Assembly (NCBI GenBank): GCA_019239895.1 | Contig: JAFAZH010000049.1 | Coordinates: 1-64,000, forward strand | Origin: Abditibacteriaceae bacterium | Lineage (GTDB): Bacteria > Armatimonadota > Abditibacteriia > Abditibacteriales > Abditibacteriaceae | DNA length: 64,000 nt | Reading direction: 5' to 3' | Part shown: positions 24,781 to 32,699 of the stretch, in pieces | Layout: each line of letters begins with the position of its first letter | Numbering within the stretch: position 1 is the stretch's first letter | Position numbers and translations under genes: made by a program | The notes under the pieces: model-generated | Told to the model about the DNA's origin: nothing | Database searches by the model: none | Seen by the model: only the letters and a program-made list of their open reading frames with translations

Positions 24781-24935
24781 TTTTGAACCGCCAAGAACGC
24801 CAAGTGCGCCAAGAAAGAAGAAGAGGAGAGTGGGAAAGATGGAGGCGACGAGAGACCCCTGTGACAGCCGCGCCTTCTTCGCCTCTGGTTCCCCTTATTA
24901 CCCCCTCTGCGCCCTCCGCGCCTCGGCGTGATGCC
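24781..24935. repeat. CGCCAAGAA nonamer repeat element
   Basis: GAACCGCCAAGAACGCCAAG begins an array of CGCCAAGxx nonamers at about 24784-24812. A C-rich complementary region with GCGCCCTCCGCGCC lies at 24907-24930. The right part supplies the final codons of the gene ending at 24898, so that protein's last dozen residues (RHHAEARRAQRG) come from repeat DNA. Confidence 0.5.
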
Positions 24936-25659
24936 TCAATTGAAACGAAAAACCATTGGGATCATGGGCCTGGGGATTGACCTGACCGGGCTTAAGCCAT
25001 TTGACATGACCATCAACAAAGGCATAGTTTGCGCCTTCGAGGTGACGCCAGGCGGGGGAATGCTGATCATTGACCCATTGAAGCGGTAATTCTCGGTAGC
25101 TGTAACGCGCAGTCGTGGCATCGGTGCCAGAGTTGCCTTCCCCCAGTAGGAAAGTGCGAGATGAGTCTTCGACACGCCCGGCAGCCACTTGGGACAAGTT
25201 GCCATTATAATAGAAATCCGTGAAGCCGTAGGCGGTAGAATTCTCTGTGTAAGTGCCCGTACCGGAGGGACAATGAAATGTTGATAGATTCATAGTATCC
25301 ATCGTTCCACTATCATACAGAACAGCATCGGCCCAACCAAAAGGAGCCGCGTATGGGGGTGCAGTTGTATAGTTGGTGGTGTGGACGCTGACTGGAGGGA
25401 ATTTTCCGTCGAAGTCTTGTTGGTATGAATAAATGGCTAGGCTAAGCTGCTTGAGGTTGCTCTGGCAGGTGGCGCGTGGAGCTACTTCCTGTCCATCCCG
25501 GATGAAACAGGCAATCGCATAAAGCACGCTACAGGTGACAGCGGCTAGAGCTGCATAACAGGCAGGCTTAACCAGCCGCTTGAGACGTTCCCCTGGTTGC
25601 GGCCCCACTTCATCTATATAAACGTCATTGCCAACGGGCACATAGCGGTCTTCGTTCAT
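24898..25659 (-). CDS. VYID-tagged H-X9-DG protein (minus array, copy 7)
   Basis: This 253-residue protein is the most promoter-distal of seven tandem paralogues. The tag MNEDRYVPVGNDVYIDEVG covers residues 1-19 and a hydrophobic segment spans about 33-52. Then comes CQSNLKQLSLAIYSYQQDFDGKFPP (about 65-89). Family blocks follow in order: FGWADAV, FHCPSG, FTDFYYNGNLS, LLGEGNSGTDATTARYSYRELP and WRHLEGANYAFVDGHVKWLKP (H-X9-DG). No prepilin leader remains. The predicted topology is a short cytosolic tag, one membrane helix and an external domain. The last residues are encoded by a dispersed repeat. Function is unknown. Confidence 0.8.
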   Translation of the reverse strand: MNEDRYVPVGNDVYIDEVGPQPGERLKRLVKPACYAALAAVTCSVLYAIACFIRDGQEVAPRATCQSNLKQLSLAIYSYQQDFDGKFPPVSVHTTNYTTAPPYAAPFGWADAVLYDSGTMDTMNLSTFHCPSGTGTYTENSTAYGFTDFYYNGNLSQVAAGRVEDSSRTFLLGEGNSGTDATTARYSYRELPLQWVNDQHSPAWRHLEGANYAFVDGHVKWLKPGQVNPQAHDPNGFSFQLRHHAEARRAQRG

Positions 25660-25710
25660 GCCGGAACCTCATAGCTACTATTTTATCAAGGAGAGGCGCA
25701 CTGGTCACAA

Positions 25711-26385
25711 CTACTTAATGGCGAAAGTAGCATCTTGATTGGGCAATAATTTTGGCGATGGTGGGACTGAACTCCCAACGCGACCACCCACGAAAGCGTA
25801 GAGGCCAAACGACGAAAACCTGTTGCTGTGCCGCCAGGCCGGGCTACTCTCATCTTTGATCCACGCCGGGGGTAGCGAGGCTTTGCTATAGCGTGCATCG
25901 GTCAGATCGTGACCATCGTTGCCATTGCCTAACAAAACGGTCTGATCTGGGTGGTTTAACTCGCCTTCATTTATGGTGGCTAAGCGACTGTTATAGTAGT
26001 AGTCGGTGAAATTAGGGGCGGCAGGGTTCGTGCCCACGGGTGAGCCAGTGAGAGGACAATGATAAACAACCGTACTGTGAAGATAATCTTGCAGAGCATC
26101 CGCCCAACCATAGGCCGCCATATAGGGTGGTACAACGGAAAAATGACTGCTATTGACCTGCACGGGAGGGAACTTTTGAGCATTGTCTTGCACATACAGG
26201 GCAAAGCCCAGAGCCGTTTGCTTGAGGTTGGAGGCGCAGGTGAAGTGGGCCTGGTTATCCCGCTTGCGCTGGATGCTGGGGTAAACCAGCAAAACCAGAC
26301 AGGCGACGACGGCCACAATGGATAAAGCTTCAATCAAAGTAAAAGCGTGATGGCGGGTGCGTGGCGGAGCAGGGTAATGGCTCAT
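25711..26385 (-). CDS. Prepilin-like H-X9-DG protein (minus array, copy 6)
   Basis: This 224-residue protein is the only member of the minus array that keeps a near-complete prepilin leader. HHA is followed by FTLIEALSIVAVVACLVLLVYP, with F1 and E5 present but A instead of G at -1. It lacks the VYID tag of its neighbours. CASNLKQTALGFALYVQDNAQKFPPV, YGWADALQDYL, YHCPL, FTDYYYNSRL and LLGNGNDGHDLTDARYSKASLP keep the family order. The C-terminal block is degenerate: the usual ADGH is replaced by WRHSNRFSSFGLYAFVGGRVG, so the H-X9-DG motif is damaged. It may be a decaying copy. Confidence 0.78.
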   Translation of the reverse strand: MSHYPAPPRTRHHAFTLIEALSIVAVVACLVLLVYPSIQRKRDNQAHFTCASNLKQTALGFALYVQDNAQKFPPVQVNSSHFSVVPPYMAAYGWADALQDYLHSTVVYHCPLTGSPVGTNPAAPNFTDYYYNSRLATINEGELNHPDQTVLLGNGNDGHDLTDARYSKASLPPAWIKDESSPAWRHSNRFSSFGLYAFVGGRVGSSVPPSPKLLPNQDATFAIK

Positions 26386-26430
26386 AGTTTGGTGTATCTC
26401 ATTATGTCGGCGAAGGAATTAACCTTGATC

Positions 26431-27195
26431 TCATTGGCTGATGTTGAAAAAGTGGCTTGACTGCTGCAACTCACTGGGGGCGCGGGTATGAATCCAATGG
26501 ACATGACCATCGGCATAGGCGAAATTGGCCCCTTCGGTATGGCGCCAGAGGGGAGAATCCTGGTCCTGGAGCCATTGGGTTGGGAAACCACGCAGAGTAT
26601 AGCGGGCCGTTGTGGCGTCGTGACCCGTGTTGCCATCGCCTAACAAGAAGGTCTCGGCGGGGTTCGTGATCTTTTTCTGGGCTACCCCACAGACATTGCG
26701 ATTGAGCCAGTAATCGGTGAAGCCAAGCTCGCTAGGGTCGCTATATAGCGGCTTAGGCGGGTCATGAGAGGGCAGTTTGAACAGGGAACTATCGTCACTG
26801 GTGGCTTGCGAAGTCGAGGGGCAATGATACACATAAGTAGTTTCCAGATAGGGATAGAGCGCATCGGCCCAGCCATAGTTTCGGCTATAGGGTGGGGTAG
26901 GGGAGTAATCCCCATCGTTGACTTCGGACAGGGGATAACACTCGTCGTTGTCCTGCACATATTGCATGACGCCCAGTGATACCTGCTTGAGATTGCTGAG
27001 GCAACTGGCAATGCGGGCATGGCTCTGCGTCCCCATAAAGCAGGGATACAGCGCGGCGATTATCGGACTCACCAGCAGACACCAGAGCAGCAGCTTAAAG
27101 ACAAACGTCCGCAGTCCCGTGCTTCGCGGCGTGGCAGTGCCCAGGCGGTCAATATAAACGTTTTGGGTGATTTGAGTATAGCGGTCGGGATTCAT
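26431..27195 (-). CDS. VYID-tagged H-X9-DG protein (minus array, copy 5)
   Basis: This 254-residue protein has the tag MNPDRYTQITQNVYIDRLG at residues 1-19. The membrane helix (FVFKLLLWCLLVSPIIAALYP, about 31-51) no longer resembles a pilin leader. ASCLSNLKQVSLGVMQYVQDNDECYP follows, then YGWADALYPYL, YHCPS, FTDYWLNRNVCG, LLGDGNTGHDATTARYTLRGFP and WRHTEGANFAYADGHVHWI. An extra stretch near residues 118-140 (SQATSDDSSLFKLPSHDPPK) is not shared. AAAAGGAG precedes the ATG. The gene is 25 bp from its upstream neighbour and is probably in the same operon. Confidence 0.8.
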   Translation of the reverse strand: MNPDRYTQITQNVYIDRLGTATPRSTGLRTFVFKLLLWCLLVSPIIAALYPCFMGTQSHARIASCLSNLKQVSLGVMQYVQDNDECYPLSEVNDGDYSPTPPYSRNYGWADALYPYLETTYVYHCPSTSQATSDDSSLFKLPSHDPPKPLYSDPSELGFTDYWLNRNVCGVAQKKITNPAETFLLGDGNTGHDATTARYTLRGFPTQWLQDQDSPLWRHTEGANFAYADGHVHWIHTRAPSELQQSSHFFNISQ

Positions 27196-27220
27196 GGCTA
27201 ACTCCTTTTCCCATGCGGCC

Positions 27221-27982
27221 TTAACGGGGCCAGCCCTGCAATGAGAACGCTTCGTCGTTATATGGTACTGCGGTGACGACCTTAGCCTGGAGGCTCTTCA
27301 CATGGCCGTCTACATAGAGATAATTGGCTGTATCGTAATGTCGCCAAGAGGGAGCCGTGTGGTCGCTGCGCCACTTGTTTGGCAGTGCACGCAGATTGTA
27401 ACGGGCATCGGTGGCGTCATGGCCACTATTGCCTTCGCCTGCCGAAAACGTCGTGGTGGGTGACTGTAAATCCGCCATTAGCACCGCGCCCAGGTTGCCG
27501 TTAAACCAGTAGTCGGTGTAGCCGATGGAAGTCGGATCGCTGACCAATGGCAAGGATTTGAAGCGGGGTTCGTCCTCTTTTTGGTTGGCAAGCTGAGTGG
27601 CGCAATGATATGCCCCCAAGCCTTTGACATAAGCTTGAACGGCATCGGCCCAGCCATAAAATTGCGGCGCGTGGCCTGAACTGACAGCATTCACCTCGTT
27701 GATTGCCACCGGGGGAAATCTTTCATCATTGTCTTGGGTATATTGCATCAAACCCAGACCAATTTGCTTAAGGTTGCTCTGACATATAGAGCGCCGTCCC
27801 CCGCCGCAATGACTACAGGTAAAAACGGGCATTAAAATGGCGGCGAGCACGCCCATGCCAACCAGCGTCACCAATAATTTAGCCCACCCCGGCGGTGGCT
27901 TAGGCGACGGCTTTGAGGGCGGCGTGCCCAAGCGGTCAATATAGACATTTTCAGTGATGCGGGTATAGCGGTCGGGATTCAT
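27221..27982 (-). CDS. VYID-tagged H-X9-DG protein (minus array, copy 4)
   Basis: This 253-residue protein has the tag MNPDRYTRITENVYIDRLG and a Pro/Lys linker. Its helix still aligns with a pilin leader (GWAKLLVTLVGMGVLAAILMPVF), but E5 has become K and no cleavage glycine is placed correctly. A Cys/Gly cluster (CSHCGGG) follows the helix. Family blocks are CQSNLKQIGLGLMQYTQDNDERFPP, FYGWADAVQAYV, YHCAT (the usual P is lost), YTDYWFNGNLGA, AGEGNSGHDATDARYNLRALP and WRHYDTANYLYVDGHVKSL. I choose the ATG at 27982 because GGAG lies just upstream and it aligns with paralogues. Confidence 0.82.
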   Translation of the reverse strand: MNPDRYTRITENVYIDRLGTPPSKPSPKPPPGWAKLLVTLVGMGVLAAILMPVFTCSHCGGGRRSICQSNLKQIGLGLMQYTQDNDERFPPVAINEVNAVSSGHAPQFYGWADAVQAYVKGLGAYHCATQLANQKEDEPRFKSLPLVSDPTSIGYTDYWFNGNLGAVLMADLQSPTTTFSAGEGNSGHDATDARYNLRALPNKWRSDHTAPSWRHYDTANYLYVDGHVKSLQAKVVTAVPYNDEAFSLQGWPR

Positions 27983-27999
27983 AATCGGCTCCAATCGGT

Positions 28000-28761
28000 T
28001 TAAAAGCGGGACTTCGCCAGTCCCTTTAACGAGAAAGCTTCCTGGTTATAGCTGTTTTCGGTGACGACTTCGGCCCGCAGTGCTTTGACATGGCCATCAG
28101 TGAAGAGGTAATCCGCACAATCAAAGTGCCGCCAGGCCGGGGACGTGTGGTTATTACGCCAGGTGATAGGTAATGCGGGCAGACTATAACGGGCATTGGT
28201 CGCGTCATAGTCGGTGTTACCATCGCCTGCCATAAAAGTGTGGGCTGGTTGCAGTAACTGGCCCGTTGGCACACCACACAGGTTCCTGTTCAGCCAGTAA
28301 TCGGTATAGCCGCTGGAAACTGGATTCACGACGAAAGTTCCTGGCTGGTCGGGGTCTGCCTCGTGTTGGTTAGCCAGTTTGGTGGGACAATGATACAACG
28401 CTGGTGTTAATAGATAAGGTTGGATGGCATCGGCCCAGCCGTAAGTCGCCTGGCCCCCGACCATGATGGATGCCTCATCATCAGCTTCCGCCAGTGGAAA
28501 CTTGTCATCATAGTCCTGGGTATATTGCATTAGACCCAATCCGGTTTGTTTCAAATTGCTCTGGCAACTGGATTGGTAAGCATTCTCCCGCTCGCGTGAA
28601 AAAACCGGCATGAGAATAGCCGCCAGCACGCCAAGGATAATCAGCACCACAACCGCCTCGACCCAGCTAAAGGAGGGTTTCAAGGATTGAACAGGAGGCT
28701 GCCCACGCCAGCGGTCAATATAAACGTTTTCAGTAATTTGCAGATAGCGGTCTCGATTCAT
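28000..28761 (-). CDS. VYID-tagged H-X9-DG protein with pilin-like helix (minus array, copy 3)
   Basis: This 253-residue protein is a hybrid that shows how the family arose. It has the tag MNRDRYLQITENVYIDRW and, about 15 residues later, an almost intact pilin helix (FSWVEAVVVLIILGVLAAILMPVFSRERENA), with F1 and E5 kept but S instead of G at -1. CQSNLKQTGLGLMQYTQDYDDKFP, YGWADAIQPYL, YHCPT, YTDYWLNRNLCG, AGDGNTDYDATNARYSLPALP and WRHFDCADYLFTDGHVKAL follow. The gene is 17 bp from copy 4 and 9 bp from copy 2, so co-transcription is likely. Whether the helix is still cleaved by a prepilin peptidase is doubtful. Confidence 0.82.
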   Translation of the reverse strand: MNRDRYLQITENVYIDRWRGQPPVQSLKPSFSWVEAVVVLIILGVLAAILMPVFSRERENAYQSSCQSNLKQTGLGLMQYTQDYDDKFPLAEADDEASIMVGGQATYGWADAIQPYLLTPALYHCPTKLANQHEADPDQPGTFVVNPVSSGYTDYWLNRNLCGVPTGQLLQPAHTFMAGDGNTDYDATNARYSLPALPITWRNNHTSPAWRHFDCADYLFTDGHVKALRAEVVTENSYNQEAFSLKGLAKSRF

Positions 28762-28770
28762 AGTGCCTCT

Positions 28771-29526
28771 TTAATCGCCAATGGCCTTACCAAGAGTGAA
28801 AGAATCCGGGTTATAAGCCTGGTCATGGGCCGAGGTTGCGTTCAGCCAGTGAACGTGGCCGTCGGCATAGCAAAAGTTCAGGCCAACCCCGTGCCGGTGC
28901 GCGGGAGAATTGGGATCATCGCGCCAGCGGGCGGGGAGGGCACTGAGGCTATAGCGGGCATCTGTGGCGTCATGGCCGGTGTTGCCATCGCCGACCAGGA
29001 ATGTCCACTGCGGATTCGGCAACTTATCCCCGGCTATCCCGGAAAGATTGCGGTTGAACCAGTAATCGGTGAAGCCGACCTCAGTGGGGTCACGCTCCGC
29101 CTGCATACCATTAGCGTCCTCAGTCAAGCGATGATTGTTGCTGGCGGGACAAATATAAGAGGCTCTTTTTCTGAGATACGGATAAAGCGCATCGGCCCAG
29201 CCATAAGCCCAGTAAACTTGCGGGTCTACTGAGTAACCGACATCGTTGACGGCCACTAAGGGAAATTTTCCGTCATTATCTTGCTGATATTGCGCCATCC
29301 CTAAACCGAATCGCATTAGATTGTTGCAACAGCCAGTCCTCCGGGCATTGTCCTGTACTTCAAGATAGATCGGATAGAAGATGGCAGCCAGCATCAGCAG
29401 ACCTGTCGAGATCATGAGGCCCTTAACCAGACGAATGGCATTACCACCATTCCTGTAGAATGGGGCTTGTCCCTGGTTATCCAGATAAACGTTTTCGGTG
29501 ATCTGCACATAACGGTCAGGATTCAT
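28771..29526 (-). CDS. VYID-tagged H-X9-DG protein (minus array, copy 2)
   Basis: This 251-residue protein has the tag MNPDRYVQITENVYLDNQG, a membrane helix (about 33-56) without pilin features, and a double cysteine (TGCCNNLMRFGLGMAQYQQDNDGKFP) where others have CQSNLKQ. The C-terminal third is nearly identical to that of copy 1 (DARYSLSALPARWRDDPNSP and HGVGLNFCYADGHV), while the N-terminal thirds differ. This points to recent gene conversion or duplication followed by exchange. Family blocks YGWADALYPYL, YICPA, FTDYWFNRNLSG and VGDGNTGHDATDARYSL are kept. Confidence 0.82.
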   Translation of the reverse strand: MNPDRYVQITENVYLDNQGQAPFYRNGGNAIRLVKGLMISTGLLMLAAIFYPIYLEVQDNARRTGCCNNLMRFGLGMAQYQQDNDGKFPLVAVNDVGYSVDPQVYWAYGWADALYPYLRKRASYICPASNNHRLTEDANGMQAERDPTEVGFTDYWFNRNLSGIAGDKLPNPQWTFLVGDGNTGHDATDARYSLSALPARWRDDPNSPAHRHGVGLNFCYADGHVHWLNATSAHDQAYNPDSFTLGKAIGD

Positions 29527-29537
29527 GCTGGCCCTCT

Positions 29538-30314
29538 CTATTTGGCGGTGGCGCTATCCAGTGTGAAAGAGTTGCGGTTATAAGCTGGGTCGTTGGCCGT
29601 AGCTGCACTTAACCACTTGACATGACCATCGGCGTAGCAGAAATTCAGGCCGACCCCGTGCCGGTGCGCGGGGGAATTGGGGTCATCGCGCCAGCGGGCG
29701 GGGAGGGCACTGAGGCTGTAACGGGCGTCGGTAGCGTCATGACCCGTATTACCATCGCCAGAGAGGAAAGTCTCAGCGGCGTTATCCACTTTGCGCTCGT
29801 CCACCCCAAAAAGATTGCGATTAAACCAGTAATCGGTGAAGCCCACCTCACCGGGATTAGGGCCATCATATTTTCTCCAAGTCGCAGGGTGGGTTAAGCC
29901 TTGTTCCTTGCCGCTGGGACAGATATAAATTTGTGTGCTTTTGAGGTAGGGTTGAATTGCATCGGCCCAGCCGTAGGCTTGCTCGTAAGGCGCTGATGTT
30001 GTGTAATCCGCATCATTAATTGCGGCGAGGGGATATTGACCATTATAATCCTGCATATATTGCATGACGCCCAACGCCACCTGCTTAAGATTGCTCTGGC
30101 AAGTGGGCCGCCGAATGCATCCCTCCCGACTGCTGGCAAAGATCGGAAAGAGGATAGCCGCCACCACTGCCAGAATAATCAGGCACAACAGGGCATCCAC
30201 GATTCCAAAGCGTGGCTTCCCCGGTCGCCCCGGCTTTGGCGGCCTGGTGGGTGGCGTGCCCCAGCGGTCTATGTACACATTCTCCGTAATGCGCTGATAA
30301 CGATCAGGATTCAT
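29538..30314 (-). CDS. VYID-tagged H-X9-DG protein (minus array, copy 1)
   Basis: This 258-residue protein is the first gene of the minus-strand operon. It has the tag MNPDRYQRITENVYIDRWG and a Pro/Arg/Lys linker. The helix is a decayed pilin leader (FGIVDALLCLIILAVVAAILFPIFASSREG), with E5 changed to D and R at -1. CQSNLKQVALGVMQYMQDYNGQYP, YGWADAIQPYL, YICPS, FTDYWFNRNLFG, SGDGNTGHDATDARYSLSALP and RHGVGLNFCYADGHVKWL follow. I use the ATG at 30314, preceded by AAAGGGGTGGG; a GTG two codons earlier is possible. The upstream region holds a candidate promoter and a parS-like palindrome. Confidence 0.83.
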   Translation of the reverse strand: MNPDRYQRITENVYIDRWGTPPTRPPKPGRPGKPRFGIVDALLCLIILAVVAAILFPIFASSREGCIRRPTCQSNLKQVALGVMQYMQDYNGQYPLAAINDADYTTSAPYEQAYGWADAIQPYLKSTQIYICPSGKEQGLTHPATWRKYDGPNPGEVGFTDYWFNRNLFGVDERKVDNAAETFLSGDGNTGHDATDARYSLSALPARWRDDPNSPAHRHGVGLNFCYADGHVKWLSAATANDPAYNRNSFTLDSATAK

Positions 30315-30381
30315 GTTCACCCACCCCTTTGCCGGGCTATCGTCGTCACTGACTATCGCTTCTATGCTAAAAGGCTATCCT

Positions 30382-30409
30382 TATATAGTATTCCCGCTTT
30401 TTGAGCAAA
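30382..30409 (-). promoter_or_regulatory. Possible promoter of the minus-strand array
   Basis: On the minus strand, TATATA (30382-30387) lies in a TACTATATAAGG context. A weak TTTGCT lies 16 bp upstream. It would start transcription about 60 nt before the first array gene. The -35 match is poor. Confidence 0.3.
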
Positions 30410-30459
30410 CTACACGCACTCAAGTGCCTGACAGAGACGGTGCGGGTTGCTAACAAATA

Positions 30460-30475
30460 TTTTTCACGTGAAACC
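30460..30475. promoter_or_regulatory. parS-like palindrome
   Basis: TTTTTCACGTGAAACC matches the widespread parS consensus TGTTTCACGTGAAACA at 14 of 16 positions, and its core TTTCACGTGAAA is a perfect palindrome. It lies about 7 kb from parA in the intergenic region between the two divergent arrays. A ParB of the chromosomal type would bind it. Whether this replicon's ParB uses the same consensus is inferred. Confidence 0.5.
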
Positions 30476-30665
30476 TTAGCCGATGAAGCAATAACTGGCA
30501 AGTTTGACGGTTGCCAGTGTACTCATCTACGTGTTCAATGGTGCGGGTCAGCGGCTCTTTAAACACAATGGCAGCAAAATTGTAACAAGGCTGTGGCGCG
30601 ATGAAAATATCTATATTATCTTCCATCTATCGCGCTTATTTATTAACTGTGAGGTAGGTATAAAG

Positions 30666-31481
30666 ATGAGAGTGTTGTATCGAGCGTTAGGTTTAGTCGG
30701 GTGGATGAACGAGCGGATGAGCCATACCAGCGTAAACATGATTCCGGCCAACTGGGGCGTCATGATCGGGTTGGGCATGGCGATGATGATCGGCGGGCCG
30801 GAAGCGATTAATGCGATTCGGGCCGGACAAAACGCCAGCACGGGCAATCCGTGGCTTGTCCTGGCGACGGTGGCTGTGGCGGGAGTCTTATTGGTGATGA
30901 TGACGATCACCTTCATGACACAATATGTGGTTTTTCAAAAAACTGAGGCGGGGGCCGCAGCCAGTTCGCATCCTTTGAATCCGGCAGCCTCGGCTTTTCA
31001 AAGCTCTTCGGCTCAGCCCGCCGCGCAGACCGCCTCTAACGGCGCTGACTGGTCGCTGCGCGTGGGCGTCACGGGCCGTTTTGTCTTAGATCAGAAGACA
31101 GGCCAGCGTTTTCTCAATGTGCCTGCCGTGGCCCAGTATGTGGATTCCGGCGACCTCGCCTTTTTCTCTAAGATTAATGCTTCTTCGACCCTGTATGGCA
31201 CGGTTATGCTCAAGGAGCGGGTTGGCGTCTGGTATATGATGATGAAGCAAAACAGCGTAAGTGCGCTGGAACCAGGCATCTTGCATACGGGCAAGCAACC
31301 GCGCCTGGCCTTGCGCGTCGCCTTTAGCGATGGCATCAGCAGCCAGCCCAACACTGCCATTCTGACCTTTAATAGCGAAGCCGAACGCACCGCTATGATG
31401 GGCCAATTGCGCCAGGGCTTGACTTCCACCTTCCACGCCACCGCGCCAGCCTCGGCCCAGCCAATGGCGGGCACCGCCTAA
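30666..31481 (+). CDS. Membrane protein of unknown function
   Basis: This 271-residue protein has two predicted transmembrane helices, about residues 32-52 and 66-90. A Ser/Ala/Pro-rich linker (about 97-130) leads to a beta-rich C-terminal domain of about 140 residues (VGVTGRFVLDQKTGQRFLNVP...). I recognise no family. The ATG at 30666 is chosen because GAGGTAGG lies just upstream; the frame is open back to 30504 without support. A strong terminator follows, so it is a monocistronic unit between the two H-X9-DG arrays, transcribed away from the minus array. Confidence 0.7.
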   Translation: MRVLYRALGLVGWMNERMSHTSVNMIPANWGVMIGLGMAMMIGGPEAINAIRAGQNASTGNPWLVLATVAVAGVLLVMMTITFMTQYVVFQKTEAGAAASSHPLNPAASAFQSSSAQPAAQTASNGADWSLRVGVTGRFVLDQKTGQRFLNVPAVAQYVDSGDLAFFSKINASSTLYGTVMLKERVGVWYMMMKQNSVSALEPGILHTGKQPRLALRVAFSDGISSQPNTAILTFNSEAERTAMMGQLRQGLTSTFHATAPASAQPMAGTA

Positions 31482-31518
31482 AGCACTGCTGCGACTTATC
31501 GCTTTAAAGCGTTTAAGA

Positions 31519-31557
31519 ACAGCCGACCTAACGCTTGGGTCGGCTGTTTTCGTTTTT
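31519..31557 (+). terminator. Rho-independent terminator
   Basis: ACAGCCGACC (31519-31528) pairs perfectly with GGTCGGCTGT (31538-31547) around a 9-base loop, followed by TTTCGTTTTT. It is the clearest intrinsic terminator in the window. Confidence 0.88.
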
Positions 31558-31639
31558 AGCCGTGATACAGATGTTCGAGGCTATTTAGTGATTCTGAGAG
31601 TTTTATTAACAGCATATTGCAGCGAGATTAAGAAATTTA

Positions 31640-31713
31640 ATATATAATATCGCATAATATATAATATCGCATAACGTTTGGCGTAAACACGGGGAATGTC
31701 TTTATAAAAAGAC
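31640..31713. repeat. AT-rich 17-bp tandem duplication and GTCTTT palindrome
   Basis: ATATATAATATCGCATA occurs twice in tandem (31640-31656 and 31657-31673). GTCTTTATAAAAAGAC (31698-31713) follows and is a full-length member of the recurring GTCTTT palindromes. The 31558-31846 gap contains no gene that I can see. The AT-rich repeat could be a promoter or protein-binding region. Confidence 0.6.
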
Positions 31714-31846
31714 ATCGCGCCGTGCAGCTTTGCAGGCTGAACTCCTGAACGTGAGAGCGGATGAACCGTTGCAGGTTTGGCGGCGTCTGTTATGGTAGGG
31801 CATAGTGGAGCATAATAGAGTGGAAACTAAGGAGGCAGAGGGGAAG

Positions 31847-32581
31847 ATGGCAGGGAGAGAGCACAGCAGCCAGCGTCACAGCCAACAGAATCGCAGCACC
31901 CATCCCAACGTCCAGGGAGCTAAAGGCCAGTTGCAGCGCGCAGACCGCACCTTGCCTGGGCGTGTCCTCCATTGTAGCACCGTCTGCCTCTTGCCACTTT
32001 TACTGGGTGGCGTTATGAACGCGCAGGCCAGTCCGCGGGTCAGCCTGTCTCCCGAACGTTCCGCCGCCGTTTTACATTCGATTCTGCAAGGCCCGCACAG
32101 CGAACATGGCGACAGCAGCCATAGTTCCCGGCATCTCAGCTCCAATACTCTTCCGTCCTCCCACGAGCGCAAAGACGTGTATGCGGGCCGCTGCGTAGCG
32201 GTGTTGGATGGCGACAGCATTTTGGTCGAGCACGATGGTCAAACCGAGCGCATTGATCTGTGGGGTGTGGACTGCCCGGAACTGGGTCAGCCTTTTGGCC
32301 AGCAGGCCCGCCAGTTTACCGCCTCGAAAGTCTTAGGCCAGGCGGTGCGAGTGCGTATCAAGAGCCACCATAAAGGCCACACTTTCGCATGGGTGGACAG
32401 CGGCCCCGGCAGCACGCTTAATGAAGAGTTGGTCGGTAGTGGCCTGGCCTGGTTCTACCCCAAGCAGTCGAGCGATACGCTCTTGCTGCCCTTGCTGCAA
32501 GATACCGCCCGTCAAGACAAACGCGGCCTGTGGGTTGAAAAAGACCCCATTACCCCCTGGCAATGGCGGAAAGGACATTAG
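31847..32581 (+). CDS. Secreted thermonuclease-like (SNase) protein
   Basis: This 244-residue protein has a signal-like hydrophobic stretch at about residues 40-58, an unstructured Ser/His-rich region and a C-terminal SNase domain (about 108-240). The domain has CVAVLDGDSILVEHDGQ, LWGVDCPELGQPFGQQA (calcium-site D and E retained), and LNEELVGSGLAWFYPKQ. Compared with active family members, the arginine usually five residues before the GVD aspartate is replaced by D (ERIDLWGVD). The second catalytic arginine in the usual YGR motif is H (HKGHTFAWV). Activity may therefore be lost or altered. ATG 31847, preceded by AGAGGGGA, is preferred to the upstream GTG at 31805. Confidence 0.8.
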   Translation: MAGREHSSQRHSQQNRSTHPNVQGAKGQLQRADRTLPGRVLHCSTVCLLPLLLGGVMNAQASPRVSLSPERSAAVLHSILQGPHSEHGDSSHSSRHLSSNTLPSSHERKDVYAGRCVAVLDGDSILVEHDGQTERIDLWGVDCPELGQPFGQQARQFTASKVLGQAVRVRIKSHHKGHTFAWVDSGPGSTLNEELVGSGLAWFYPKQSSDTLLLPLLQDTARQDKRGLWVEKDPITPWQWRKGH

Positions 32582-32695
32582 TGAGGGATGAGGGATGAGG
32601 GACGGGGGACGGGGATGAGTAGGAAGTCCAGTCAGAAAGTAAATTGTTATCCTCCGGTTTCCTCACTCGTCCCTCATCCCTCACTCCTCATCCCT
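32582..32695. repeat. GAGGGAT heptad hairpin
   Basis: GAGGGAT/GAGGGAC heptads at about 32582-32619 pair with CGTCCCTCATCCCTC-type sequence at about 32665-32695. It starts directly at the stop of the SNase gene and probably serves as its terminator. Confidence 0.7.
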
Positions 32696-32699
32696 GCTT

